A stretch of DNA of 64,000 nt from Xylogone sp. PMI_703 (taxonomy: Eukaryota; Ascomycota; Leotiomycetes). The notes under the pieces were generated by a model. It did no database searches, was not told where the DNA came from, and saw only the letters and a program-made list of their open reading frames with translations. The stretch is from the NCBI GenBank assembly GCA_021399445.1, contig JAJTUQ010000006.1:1860001-1924000 (forward strand), read 5' to 3'. Within the stretch, counting starts at the first letter, position 1; the number at the start of each line of letters is the position of its first letter. Shown in pieces: positions 32,906-44,170 of this stretch. The position numbers were made by a program, and so were the translations under genes.

Positions 32906-35900
32906 ATGGTACAATGCAGCGCCCCATCAGCAGTTAATGGTCACTTTGTAGATAAAATAACACATAAAGAAGAGCAACATAATTATCTACTTCTTGAAAA
33001 GCAGAAGGCTGCGGATATGAAATTTTACAGTCTTTACGCAACACACAATTGCAAAGATGGAGAGCAAGTTATAACCCAGCCACAGACATATTGCAAAGAT
33101 CCTGCAAACACATATTTAGCTATTAGATTTCATGATCGTCCCGATTTCAAGTCGAAGTTGAGCCCTGAAATATTAGCACGTGTGGAGCACGAAGAACGTC
33201 GGCTGGAAAGAGTCCGGGCCAACTTCGAGTCCTATCCCGGTAAGAAAAAAATGATGGACGATCTTACGAAAGCGCGAGATGAATGGAAACCAGATCTTCA
33301 AAAAGAATCAGCTAATCCCACCCGGAGAAAGCAGTTTGGGTTTGGGTTCCCATCAGGCTGGTATCTACGCCCCAAGCATAACCAGGTCCCTACAGCACAA
33401 GCTGAGGCGTCTTCAAAAATAGAAGATGAAGGAGACGGACCAGCGCGGCTAGATAGATTTTATGACTTCAAAGCGTGTGCCATGTATTTCGTGAAATCTG
33501 ATTCTGGCTGGAGGGGGGACGAGCATTCTCATCCAAAATACATCGGAAAATTTCCAAATCAGAAAATGCCCATGCATGATATGCTAGAAGGAAAAAAAGA
33601 TAATCCACTGTCGGAAAAATGTGGGAAGGATCGACTAAGATATTTCCATTTCCCATCAAATAACATGCGCTGGATCGAGGTGCGACAACCCATTTTGTTT
33701 TGATTTTTGTGTAAATGGCTAAGTTGGGACCGGCCGGATAGCAAGCCATGGCCCGTTATTATAACGAGGACCCCGCAGATCACGATGATCGAAAACCGTT
33801 GCATCAAATGTCGAAGGCAGAGAGACTTCTTTGTCGTGAATTCTGGCGTGGTCAGCTCCACGGAAGTAGTACTGGCAAAGGTCCAGTTCATGCGAGACAT
33901 ATGCGATCGCGATGTTCCCTTGTTCCTGTAGGTTAGTATATAATTAACGATACGTAAGTGTAGAGTGCTACTGAGGTTTAAATAGACACAGGTTCTGCAG
34001 CCTATACGCAGAAGAATATGGAATCAGTAAAACCCTCGACAAGCACTGAAAAATCAGTCGCCTTCAAATCTAAATCGAAGAATTTTGCAGTATTCGTAAG
34101 TCATCTCTTACCATTAAACATTTTGTTAACATCTAATCATTTATTAATAAAGCTTCCATACCTACACTGGGAAACTGATAGTAGGAGAGCACGGATGGCT
34201 GAAGTTGTTAAAGAAGAAATCAGCAAGAAGGAAAATAAACCGGTGCGTAAGAAAGATTTTGCTGAAATCGCCCAAGAGGTTACGAGTCAAGGGGACAAAA
34301 AGTAAGAGTATTATTTATATTGCGGAATCCTCAGGCCTTCAAAGTTGATCTAAGAACAGGAAACATAAAACTAAGCTAGGAGAATATCTCTTTCGACTAG
34401 CACGGGTGGCGGATGCAATGGACTATGCAGCAGATGAGCAGCTTCTGCGTGAAAACCTTCTGGAAAATCCTCCTATGCACATTCGAAGGACTCTGGATCA
34501 ATCGTACTTCTTAACTTTGGAGGACACCGAGGGCCGCGACAAGGATCAAGTAGTGTATCGTGAAACAAGAGCTGGCCGCAGCTTTCACACCCGGAATACT
34601 CGTGTGGTGATGGTCGATCAGCTATGGTTATGGATCCTAGACGACAGTAAGTCCTTCTTGGTATTTTATCTCTCTATATTATGTTTTCCTGCTAAAATAT
34701 TCATCTTCAAAGATACTATTATCACGTCATTTCCAAGGCGCTGGGGTAGGAACAAGCCCGATCCTTCTGGAGTTCACAAAAGCCTACGAGAGCGTCTGGC
34801 AAATACTGACGAGGGCCAAATCCAATCAGTTTATGACCTAGGTATATGGATCTCATCCCTAACTTCTAAAGTCATACTGATTCATATAGCTCTCATAATC
34901 ATTGACCAATGTTCTAGGGTATTTTTCGATCGTACTAAGCCTGTAGACGAGCGACCGGAAGTAATGGATCTATTTGCTTCTGCAATTGGAAATATTGTAT
35001 GTTACACAAACCAGAATACTCTTAGAAATCTGCTCATATATAGCAGACAGAGCTTACCACTATTGCTCATGAAACCTTCTGGAGGAATATGGAGATGCGA
35101 GCCATGAAGTTTGAACTGGTCAGTTCGGACCATACGAATCAAAAGTATCTCGATATCAATCCAGAAGGCGTGTTACTCCGCGAAGCCCAAGATATCGCTG
35201 AAGAACTCCGGATTATGCTTCGTATATACAACCAACAGTATCGAGTAGTTAAAGACCTTAGGAAAGCCCTAGGGCACATGAATGGCGAGTCCAAAAACGA
35301 AAGGGACGAAATAAGACATCTTATGAAACTACTCGAAATGTGGCAAAGCCGGAATCCAAATGCCGCAGACAAAAACCCAGAAACAAACGAGAAAAACGTC
35401 CCAGAAAGCACAATCCAGGAAGCAAATGATCTCTTAGAGCTTATCAGAAACCGTCAAGCAGAAATCCAGGATCTAGAGGATGCGGCACTCCGGACTAGTC
35501 AGCAGGTCTGTGAAGATATAATCTGTTTAAATAGACTTGACTAATATAACCATGATAGCTTGAAGGGCTCTTGTCCCTCAAACAGCAACAGGCAAGTATA
35601 ATTGAAGCCAAAGCAGCACTTAGGAGAGCGGATGAGAGTGTTCGACAGGGACATGCAATTATTGCATTTACTATTGTTACAATTTTCTTTGTGAGAAGCT
35701 GATTCCCAAAAGTATCCACAAATCCGCAACTAAATTTCGACCATAGCTGCCCTTAGGGTTCTTCGCGGCCTTCTTTGGTATGAATAACCAAGAGATCACA
35801 AACTCCCCTTGGATGCACTTAAGTGAGCAGATTAAATATATGTGTACGTTATCTCTATCTAGGTTCATGAGCCCAGATGCTGACCATGTCTTAAATATAG

Positions 35901-36244
35901 TTGGTCTTTCTACTGTAGTAATCACTATCGCTGTCTCATTAGCGTTCAGTCCCTGGACTCGTGCGGTTTTTACTGTGCTTATTAAGGTCCCACTTGCTTT
36001 TATAGCTGAGTACTCCGGGCTCCGCGGAGCCTGGAACAAGCATATTATCGGCCATTTGGCGTTAGAACGGAAAGGCCAGAGACGGTTAGAATATATATAC
36101 CAACGGCAACAGCGAGAGAGTATCAAGAGAAAACAGCAGAAGGAGAACAAAAATCGTATGATTTTAGATCAGGAGACGAAAGCTGGAGAAACGAAAGCTG
36201 GAGCCCAGCTTATCGAATCTTTTCATAATGGGAGTATAGTCTAG
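32906..36244 (+). CDS. CorA family protein 3 with GMN motif and a large fungal N-terminal domain
   Basis: Eleven exons: 32906-33679, 33742-33931, 33992-34095, 34153-34301, 34360-34646, 34713-34841, 34890-34996, 35044-35505, 35559-35690, 35747-35843, 35901-36244; 924 residues, every junction in phase. The N-terminal 500 residues carry signatures typical of fungal CorA-like proteins: RYFHFPSNNMRWIEQAMARY, FWRGQLHG, VHARHMR, LPYLHWETD and RRTLDQSYFLTLEDTEGRDK then DQVVYR and TIITSFPRRWGRN. A long helical stalk follows, then TM1 HAIIAFTIVTIFFLPLGFFA ending in AFFGMNNQE; the GMN at about 789-791 is the CorA selectivity motif. TM2 (GLSTVVITIAVSLAFS) and a basic tail finish the protein. Among the three CorA-like genes here, only this one retains GMN, so divalent-cation transport is most plausible for it. 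Confidence 0.88.
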
Positions 36245-37154
36245 CTTATAACATATGTTCTAGTCCGTACACGAATGCTGACTATTGTCTAATCGCCTAG
36301 GCCATGTGCAAATTTTATATGCAATGGCCGGTCCTTGAGATGGTGGTGTAATTTCAAATAAAGTAGTGGATTTCTTCCATTTCCTCGCTCAACCCCGAAG
36401 GCAACTTCTTAGATAGATAAGACCCGCACAGGTTTATCCTCGGATTATTTCTATCCGATACACATTATTTCCAACTTAAGAAAACGCATATCTTGATTAA
36501 CCCGTTATAGCCGGGTTTGACGATGCTGAAACGACATGACCGGAGGGCTCAGATGAAGTGGCGGGTCAACTACCGGAATCATCATCTGAAACATCCAAAA
36601 ACAGTAGCCAATTTACAATCTTGTTGTTTATACCAACATCTCTGCTCTATCAAAACGGAGACATTGCTATCAAAGTGTTGCCTAGTCATAGAGTACAGCA
36701 TAAAGGAGTCGACTATCTGATCTCTCTTTGAAACAAGGTTACAATAGCTATCTTATCATGAACTAGACCCCTGATACACATCGGAGGGTGTGCTATTCAA
36801 ACGGGATGATGAAATCTGTTCAAGACGAGAGAACGACATTTGAACTCGCGGAATTAAGAAAAACAGAACGAGCACAATCTCTTCAAGCACAGAGTAGCTC
36901 AGGGTAGCTCAATGGTCTCTTTTGAGACGGACACCAGGGCGGTTGTCTAGTGAATCTGCTAAGCAGTACCTCTAGAGATGGACTCTAGACAAATATAAGC
37001 TTGAGCAATGATGGCATGGCTTGAAAACACAACACAATTGCCAATGCAGATATTCATTGGATTCGTAATGCGCCGGAAGTGCTAATTTTCTCCAAAATTT
37101 GTCGTCTGTAACCCATTTGTCTGTGTCTTGGAGGTTTAGTAAGTAACAAATTGA
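36245..37154. other. Intergenic region
   Basis: No supported gene. A minus-strand ORF starting within 37.0-37.4 kb is antisense to the transporter relic and is treated as a shadow. Confidence 0.45.
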
Positions 37155-38085
37155 CAGATCCTCTGCCTCATGTAGTACCTTTCTAGTGCCATATCCAACA
37201 GTTCTTCGAAAGCCATCCTCAACGATTTCCCAAAACCGACAACCCTCACACTGTTTCAGTTCAGTCTTGTTGCAACGCTCTGCTTCTTCATGTCTGGACT
37301 TTCCTTTGTTTTCAGCCGCTAAACAGATGGATTCCTGTCTTACGACGTGGAATCCAGTATCCGACACGCAGTATCATAATAACAACTATGCCACTCGCAG
37401 GATTTCAGATCAGTGGACACTTACTAGCTATGACAGCAACATGACAGATTCCTGTCTCTCTAGTTCATACAATTAAAGGGCTTTCACCACTTTTCACTGT
37501 CTTCGCATACAGGTTTATATTTAACATCCGGTATCCAGTTACCACGTATATCTCCCTCATCCCTCTGATCTTAGGTGTAGCACTTGCGTGTGTGGGAGAA
37601 TTGAACGGGAATCTCTTCGGAATTATCTACGCTTTCCTTTCCGCTTTGGTCTTTGTGACACAGAATATCATTCCAAGCGATTATTCATGAAACGAGCAAT
37701 TATTGAAGGCACTAATCCTCCCGAACTCAAAAAGCTAGATAAGCTCAATCTTCTCTGTTATTCCTCTGATCTTGCGTTCCTCCTTATATTCCCTTTCTGA
37801 CTCTGGTCAGATGGTCTGAGCCTACTCCACCAATTCTCTCAGAGCAGAGCACGACATCTTATCCCTAATCTGGGAATGCATACCCAAATGCTTAACTAGA
37901 TACATCTCAGCACAAGATTTCTATTCAATGGTTCCTTCCACTTCGCTCAGAATTTCTCTATTACTTCTCCTGTCACATACTCCGTGGCGTCCCTCGTCAA
38001 GTGTGTCTTCGTGATAGTTATCGCTATGTTACGGTTCCGAAATCCCACCACTAACATCCAGTATCTGAGTATAATTCCCATTTAC
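37155..38085 (+). pseudogene. Decayed triose-phosphate-transporter-family (TPT/SLC35-like) gene
   Basis: Reading across frames recovers most of a TPT-domain transporter in order: SNSSSKAILNDFPKPTTLTL, FQFSLVATLCFF, IQYPTRSIIITTMPLAGFQI, QIPVSLVHTIKGLSPLFTVF, RYPVTTYISLIPLILGVALA, FGIIYAFLSALVFVTQNII, LDKLNLLCYSSDLAFLLIFP and TSPVTYSVASLVKCVFVIVI. Lesions are clear: TAG at 37173 where Trp is expected, a stop and frame change near 37320, TGA at 37442, a one-base deletion near 37670-37675, and TGA at 37798 where Trp is expected. The intact family exports phosphorylated sugars or related compounds from ER/Golgi. No intact copy is present in this window, so the functional paralogue, if any, is elsewhere. 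Confidence 0.8.
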
Positions 38086-39164
38086 CGACCTTTACATGTA
38101 CGAGGCGTCACAGCTGACAATATACGTGACTATTCCAAGCTACTCTGGCTTAAAACTGCAATAATTCCCAGTATTCTAGATTATACTGTCAGAAGGGTTT
38201 ATAATACAGAGTCAAAGAAAGCTAGATATGGCTATAGAACTGTATTCTCTATAGTTATATCTTCAAATATAATTCACATTGATTGCTAAACCTCTCAATC
38301 TCCAGTGAGAGCTAGCCCTTATATGGCTATAAGCCCCAGTGACCCTATTATCACTTAGCTACAGCTCATCAGCTACGTACTTTCCTTATATTTTGAAACT
38401 GATTATTCCGTACCCACATCTTGCAAGACATTGACGGGGCCATAAACTTAGTGTAACTTTTTAGCTGGTAGTTATTTTGTCACCCTAGCTTATATATATA
38501 CCAATGCAGCCAAATAGTCTTTGGAAATATTCCTCGGCATTCCTGTGAATAACAGATATAACGTTGTTGGGTTGCTTCGTTGTCACTTCACATTTCGAGT
38601 TTAAAATATAAATCTTTTTTGTCAACCAGAAGACTTATATGTATTTCTCTTTCTAACTAATTGACTAAATTGTAATAAATACTTTAACTTTATTGTTGCC
38701 TAGTTTCTGTTATTTTATCATTTTTAGTTATATTGGTTGTGTTTATAGTTCCGATAACGTTACCTCCTCTGTTGATGGTCGAGGCTAACGATATCGCCAT
38801 TGGGTCCTACAACTGTGCCGTTCCTACACTCTACTTGTTGTCTCCTCGCAGTTAAGGTGTGCTCGACATGTTTCTTACAAACTCTGATTTGGAATTCAAT
38901 CAGAGTTTAGTATTTGCATGGAACTAATGCCCCATCTCTTTTTTCTTCTTTCTTTTCCCACATTAAGAGTAAAGTATAAAGAACCCCCCCAAAAGCCAAA
39001 CCAGAAAAATAGCAAACATGGTAGGGAGTTCATACAATAGGCCGAATTGTTCCCGTCGTCGTGGATCAATTAAAAGGGAGAGGGAAATGGCCTAAGTCTA
39101 AAAGTTGCGATTGGATCGCCATGGATTGGGCAATATATGAGGAGTAGGGCAAAAAGTAAAAAGC
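38086..39164. other. Convergent, AT-rich intergenic region
   Basis: Contains no supported gene. The right side should include the 3' UTR and poly(A) region of the histidine kinase, which is transcribed leftward. Confidence 0.45.
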
Positions 39165-42100
39165 CTACAACCCCTCCTCCATCAATGCCTCTCGGCCACG
39201 CTCCCGTAAACTGTTCAGTAGCTGCTGTAGGTATCGCAGCGGTACAGGTTTGGTGAGGAACAAATCTATGCCAGCACTGAATGCCTCCTGTCTGGCATTC
39301 ATTGAAGCCGCACCTGTGAGTGCAATTATCGCCGCAGGAGGGTAGTTGTTATCATGCTCTAGTTTCCTGATCTCGCGTGCGGAGGTTAGACCATCCATGA
39401 TAGGCATGGATATATCTAGAAGGAGGCATTAGTCCGATTCTCTTAGTTCAGCTTAGATCAACAAAATAAAAGATATCATACCCATGAGAATGATGTCGAA
39501 CTGCCCCTCGGCGTTTTTGTATAAATGAAGCGCCTCTAGGCCGTTCACGGCTGTCGCATGGTCAATCTTCAGCTTAGTCATATAAACGACCAGTAGCTTC
39601 AAATTTATCTTGTTGTCTTCTACCAGCAGCGCCTTTCTTATTTGATGTTTATCCACCAACAGAACCTCGTTCTCAGGTTGCCGAGCAAGCCCTCCATCAG
39701 ACTCATCTGCGCCAGCGGCTGTTTGGACAAGCCCAGGCGCGCTAGGCTGGACATCTTCTGAGGGCCAATCAGAAGCTATTTGAGGATTTGAAGTCATGGC
39801 ACTTCTCGCTTGGGAGTGGAGCGCGGGGAAATTGTGTATTGGCAAGTTCGAATCTTCGGTCTCTTCTCGGATAGGAAGTTGGATAACTGGTTGGGCAGGC
39901 TCTCTGCCAAAGGCTTTGTGCAGGGCCGCACCTAATTTGTGAGGGCCGTAGGGTTGCTGAAGAAAGATGATTTGATGTCCGTTTGGAGTAGAGATAGTGC
40001 TTTCCTCGGGAGGAGAATTTGAGCTGCAAAGAACGAGTATTATCGATGTCTCCTCGCTCTGAACTCGCTGCTGTTCACAGAAGTTTAGAATCCTCTCTGT
40101 AGCGTTTCCTGGTCCTGGAAGATGGGATTCTGCCACTACATACACAGTTGCTTCCGGAGGACTGTCCAGGCTCACAGCTGTGATAATTTCCATCTCGAAC
40201 CATTCACTGAACAGGCGGTGCATTGAAGATTTCAAATGTATTGTAGCTTGGTCCTCAGCAGATAAAACACCCGTTGGAGTCTCCCCCAGGTTGGGAGATG
40301 AGTCAAATGCAACAAGGCATGCTTTTCGTCCGGCCATATTCTTACGAATATCTGTGAACATAGCTAGGCTTTCTGGTACTCTGGACTCTGATGCTCTGAG
40401 TGGCAACTCAATGTGCACTTCAGTGCCTGTGCCCTGTTCACTATTTACTCCAATAGTCCCACCAATATTATATATAACTTGTTTTACAATGCTCATGCCG
40501 AGACCGGTTCCGGAAGCGAGACTATTATCCTGCATAAACGGAGTGTACAAGTGGTGCATGAGGAATTCTTTTGACATGCCGTCTCCGGAATCAGTTAATG
40601 TTAGTGTGACAATTGATTGAGAATCGTCCTTTCTCGAGGTGAAGTCAGTTTTAACATCAAGCCTGAGCCGAATGAATCCCGAGATTGTGTATTTCAGGGC
40701 ATTATCGACAATATTCGTCAAGATTTTTTGCCATATGCTAACATCAATCTCAAAGTTCCAGTTTGGGCGCCATGGCATATCCATTATAACGTGGACAACT
40801 GGGCTATCGGATGAGGCACGTCTGCTCTCATGAGCATCTTGTATTTGAGAGTAATGCTTGCGTGTAGTATTGCCGGTGTAAACGCTATCCATAACATCTT
40901 CGGTAATAGCACACAAGTTTTCGATACCTTCTGAAGGTGATATGCTCCTCTTAGCACTATTCCGGTCCCTCGACTCCTTCCTGAGCTTTCTCTTCTGTCT
41001 TTTGAATTTATTGAATTTTTTATTGATATCTGAAAAGTCAAGGACGTGGTCTATCGTATCCAGAAGTGTCTTTCCACAGGTATGGATCGTATCGATCATG
41101 TCAACTTGCATCGAATCCATTGGTGTATCTTGGAGTAATTCCACGCTCCCCAAAATCCCATGTAGTGGTGATCGAAGCTCATGGCTAATCGAAGAAATAA
41201 AATTAGTCTTCATCTGTAATACCGCGAGGCTATTAAGCCGTGCTACTTCTGCCATAATCGTGTTTCCAAATGCAGCCATATAAGTTATATCTTCTTGTGG
41301 AGAAAGGACTCGTGTGGACCACATAAAGGTACCAGCAAACCATCTTTCCTTTGTAGAATCCCATAGAGGGAAAAACATGATGCTACGTGCCCCAGGAAAG
41401 GCAGTTTCGATAGCTTTATATTCGGCTTCTCTTGACATCTTTTTCTCAGGTGGGGTTGACGTGACTGTGTTCTTTTTTCCTGAAGCTATACTAACATCAC
41501 TTGGTTCTACCTGGTCAGAGTCACTCGATGAAAGAAGTGCTTCTTTGTCGAAAGTCATAACTCTGCCATGAGGATATTTCTTTATAAGTCTGCTCAAGAT
41601 TCTTTCCGGAAACAATAAGAGATCTGCTGAAGGCTCATGAGAGTTGATACTAGATTGAGTCCGGGTGGAAAAGCTTAAGACGTTACAAACCTTCTCCGAC
41701 TCCTGGCCTGAATGGGGTGTGCCCACAGGCGAATTTGAGGCATCAAGGGCATTGTTACCACTGGCGACAGTGTCCGAAGCTCGTTGCTCGTCATCACTGC
41801 TTGAGGGCCCTCCAGAAGAGCCATCCAACTTAAATGCGGATAGTGGTTTGTCGGATGTGTGCGCGCTGCCACCGAAGGAGCCGATACTTGCATCAAAAAA
41901 AACACACCCGTCCAATACTAGGGCTTCTCGTATGAGATTACTAGCTCTGGCGAAAGCCTTCCTCAGATCAGAAGTCAGGAGCGCCTCCTGTAATCTTTTC
42001 CCGTGGGCCTGATCTGAATTGGGCAAATCAAGCGGATCTGGATTCAGGGCCATATCCGCAAGCGGAGTCATCGGGGTGCGCAAGTGTTCAGGAGTAACAT

Positions 42101-43194
42101 GGGTATTCGATTCCCAAGTTTCCGATGGAGTCTTAACCGCTGTAGTGCTGTCTGTGAGACTAGTAGCAGAGTGAGAACTGCCTGCAGGAGGAACAAGGCG
42201 TTTGTTATTCGACACACCCGTTTCCAGCATATCCTGAATACCTCGCATCGCAAATCCCTCTGGTGGTTTCTGAACTCCGAAAAGATCGTTGGCATAATAG
42301 TCAGCAGTGCGGCCATCCTTCAGAGCACTTCGAACGACCGTGCCCATCATCTGATGCCCTCCACTTATCCACCAATCTCGGATAGTCGACTTGCCCTCGA
42401 CGAACAGGCCGATAGCCTTAATCATCCTCTCCGATCGGATATGCATTTGCCTAGCCTTTTCAGCCTCCAGATGTTCCATTACGGTAATCGCCATGTTTGA
42501 CAACCATTCGACATCACCCGGAGATACAGTATCCCGCGGCTTGTCATCCATAATTATGTATGTTCCAATCACAATGTTGAGCGAGGTACGTAGCGGAAAG
42601 GCAATTACTGATCGAATAAAAGGCTCGATAGCATGGATCGGATGCCCGATGAACCGTTCATCAGCTTTCAAATCACTGACGATGATATGTGATAAGGGTT
42701 GGCCATTCTTCTCGCGATCCAATCCATCCAGCAATTCGACCACTCTGGGGGCCAGGCCCATCTCCTTCTCTCCGATCTTGGCCCATCGATTGCCATCCGG
42801 GTCATCACCAAAGCCATCGTCCTGCATCGACCGGGTCTTGCCCACAATCGCGAGAATCCATTCTCGACCACCGACGGTAAGACTGACAGCAGCGCGCTGT
42901 GCATTCGCTCGTATCGCCCCCAACTGGGCAAATGCTGTAAGGGCTGCATCGTGGAGAAGCGGTCGGCTATGGCCGGCGATTTCTGGTGGTTGATAGTATC
43001 TAGAAATGCAGGGTATCAGTACGCAGTCGCTGAAAACGTCTGATTACCTGGCGAAATGATTCATTCAAAGCGGTATCCACACGAATATTTTCTGGATTCC
43101 CGGGATTTCCGCGCTTTTATTGAGATTTACAACACTATATATTTTCGTACCTGTAGACCTCGCGCACTCGCACCGTTTCTGAAGCGTTTGCCAT
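39165..43194 (-). CDS. Hybrid histidine kinase with GAF, HisKA, HATPase and receiver domains
   Basis: Three exons: 43151-43194, 39482-42999, 39165-39415; 1270 residues. The tiny first exon (MANASETVRVREVY) is supported because its phase and the peptide RVREVYRYYQPPE fit this kinase type. Residues about 40-190 form a GAF domain (AFAQLGAIRANAQRAAVSL, SVIAFPLRTSLNIVIGTYII). A long low-complexity linker follows. The H box is SSISHELRSPLHGILGSVEL with the phospho-accepting His about 621; the N box is ILTNIVDNALKYT (about 773), followed by DSGDGM and GTGLGMSI ATP-lid motifs. The receiver domain begins RKALLVEDN and contains ILMDISMPIMDG; the phospho-accepting Asp is about 1188 and its codon is split by the last intron. 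No transmembrane segment is seen, so it is a cytosolic sensor feeding the HPt/response-regulator phosphorelay; the signal is unknown. Confidence 0.92.
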
Positions 43195-43824
43195 GGTCAC
43201 GGCCCCTACAGAAAACATAAGCTTGGGAGCCAAATACGACGGATGTCTCGAGAATCACGTACTTGAGCAGCCGCCTTGGTCACCATGAGCAGTACCAATG
43301 GTAGTTACCTGCACCACCAAGTCCTAGTCAGGGCGATGCGTAATCGCGGTAGGAGAGACTTTCTGCTGTCTTGACCCTTCAACTAGCCAGGCCACCGCAT
43401 CCTTATCGGAGCCGGGTCGAGCTCCGTTGTTGCAGCAAGAGATGATGGAGGATGAGTTGGGAGGGAAGAAGACACAGACGATGGGGTGCGCAGCCCAGGC
43501 AAGCTTTGATCTTTCGCCTCCTGCCCCACGCCGCCACATCTATGTCACAGGCCCGGCTAGGCGCGCGGGCTGGAACCCTGCTTTCCAGCCGCGCTGTAAT
43601 CCGCCAGTGGCAGGCCAATCGTGCCAATACCTTGTAGAAGGGTACAAGTGCAGAACCGGTACAGTGCCGTATTTTGAATGCACAATGACGTCCGCACCGC
43701 CAGTCAGCGGCCAGGTAGCCCGGGGTGGTAAACGACGAATCACAGACAAGTAGATGAGTACGTGCAAATGCTTATGTCTTATTCCACAAGTCCGTGAGGA
43801 ATGATAGCCCTAGGGGGGCAAACT
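43195..43824. other. Upstream region of the histidine kinase
   Basis: Contains the kinase promoter on its left. ORFs near 43.4-43.75 kb overlap on both strands and have no recognisable product. Confidence 0.4.
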
Positions 43825-44170
43825 ATCAACGACCTACAAAGAAGGTCGGTTCGTTTTTGATGAAGGTTCGCGGGTGTCATAACAGTGATGAGACATGCGG
43901 CAGTGCACCTGAGTTATTATCCTGCGATCAACTGGGATGCAGTGATGCGAATCCGGTTACTCGCAGCCGTTTAATGAACGGCACCAACGCATCGGGGGCC
44001 GCAGATACACTTTTGGGTCTGGTTAAATCCGGAGACCTGGTAATGAAATCTGGTTATCATAGAGAACGAAACCGTCAGAAAAGAAAAAGTCATTGCTTTC
44101 GAAATGGAGGGAGCTGGGTGTATGGGATAACCTTACAACCCGTCATCACTAAAGGTGCCTTACCAGGAAT
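43825..44170 (+). pseudogene. Decayed nucleoside-phosphorylase domain, fungal NLR-type
   Basis: Frames must be changed several times to read a continuous domain: RFVFDEGSRVS, then SCDQLGCSDANPVTRSRLMN, GTNASGAADT, GLVKSGDLVMKSGYHRERN, then after a shift VIAFEMEGAG, and after one extra T (near 44118) VWDNL, then VITKGA. VMKSGxxRxR followed by VIAFEMEGAGVWDNL is the well-known signature of the phosphorylase domain at the N-terminus of fungal NLR and ankyrin/TPR proteins; E-M-E is the nucleoside-binding core. The preceding Cys-rich block also matches that group. At least three frameshifts make it non-functional. No NACHT, NB-ARC or repeat domain follows, so only the domain end remains. Confidence 0.75.

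Noticed and set aside
36972..37367. Minus-strand 131-codon ORF with a protein-like composition
   Set aside because: The plus strand here reads as the start of the TPT-family relic (SNSSSKAILNDFPKPTTLTL), so the minus ORF is its antisense shadow.
37155..38085. Repeat-induced point mutation as cause of the stop codons
   Set aside because: The Trp-to-stop changes are not clearly in the CpA context expected for RIP and deletions are also present; ordinary decay explains them.
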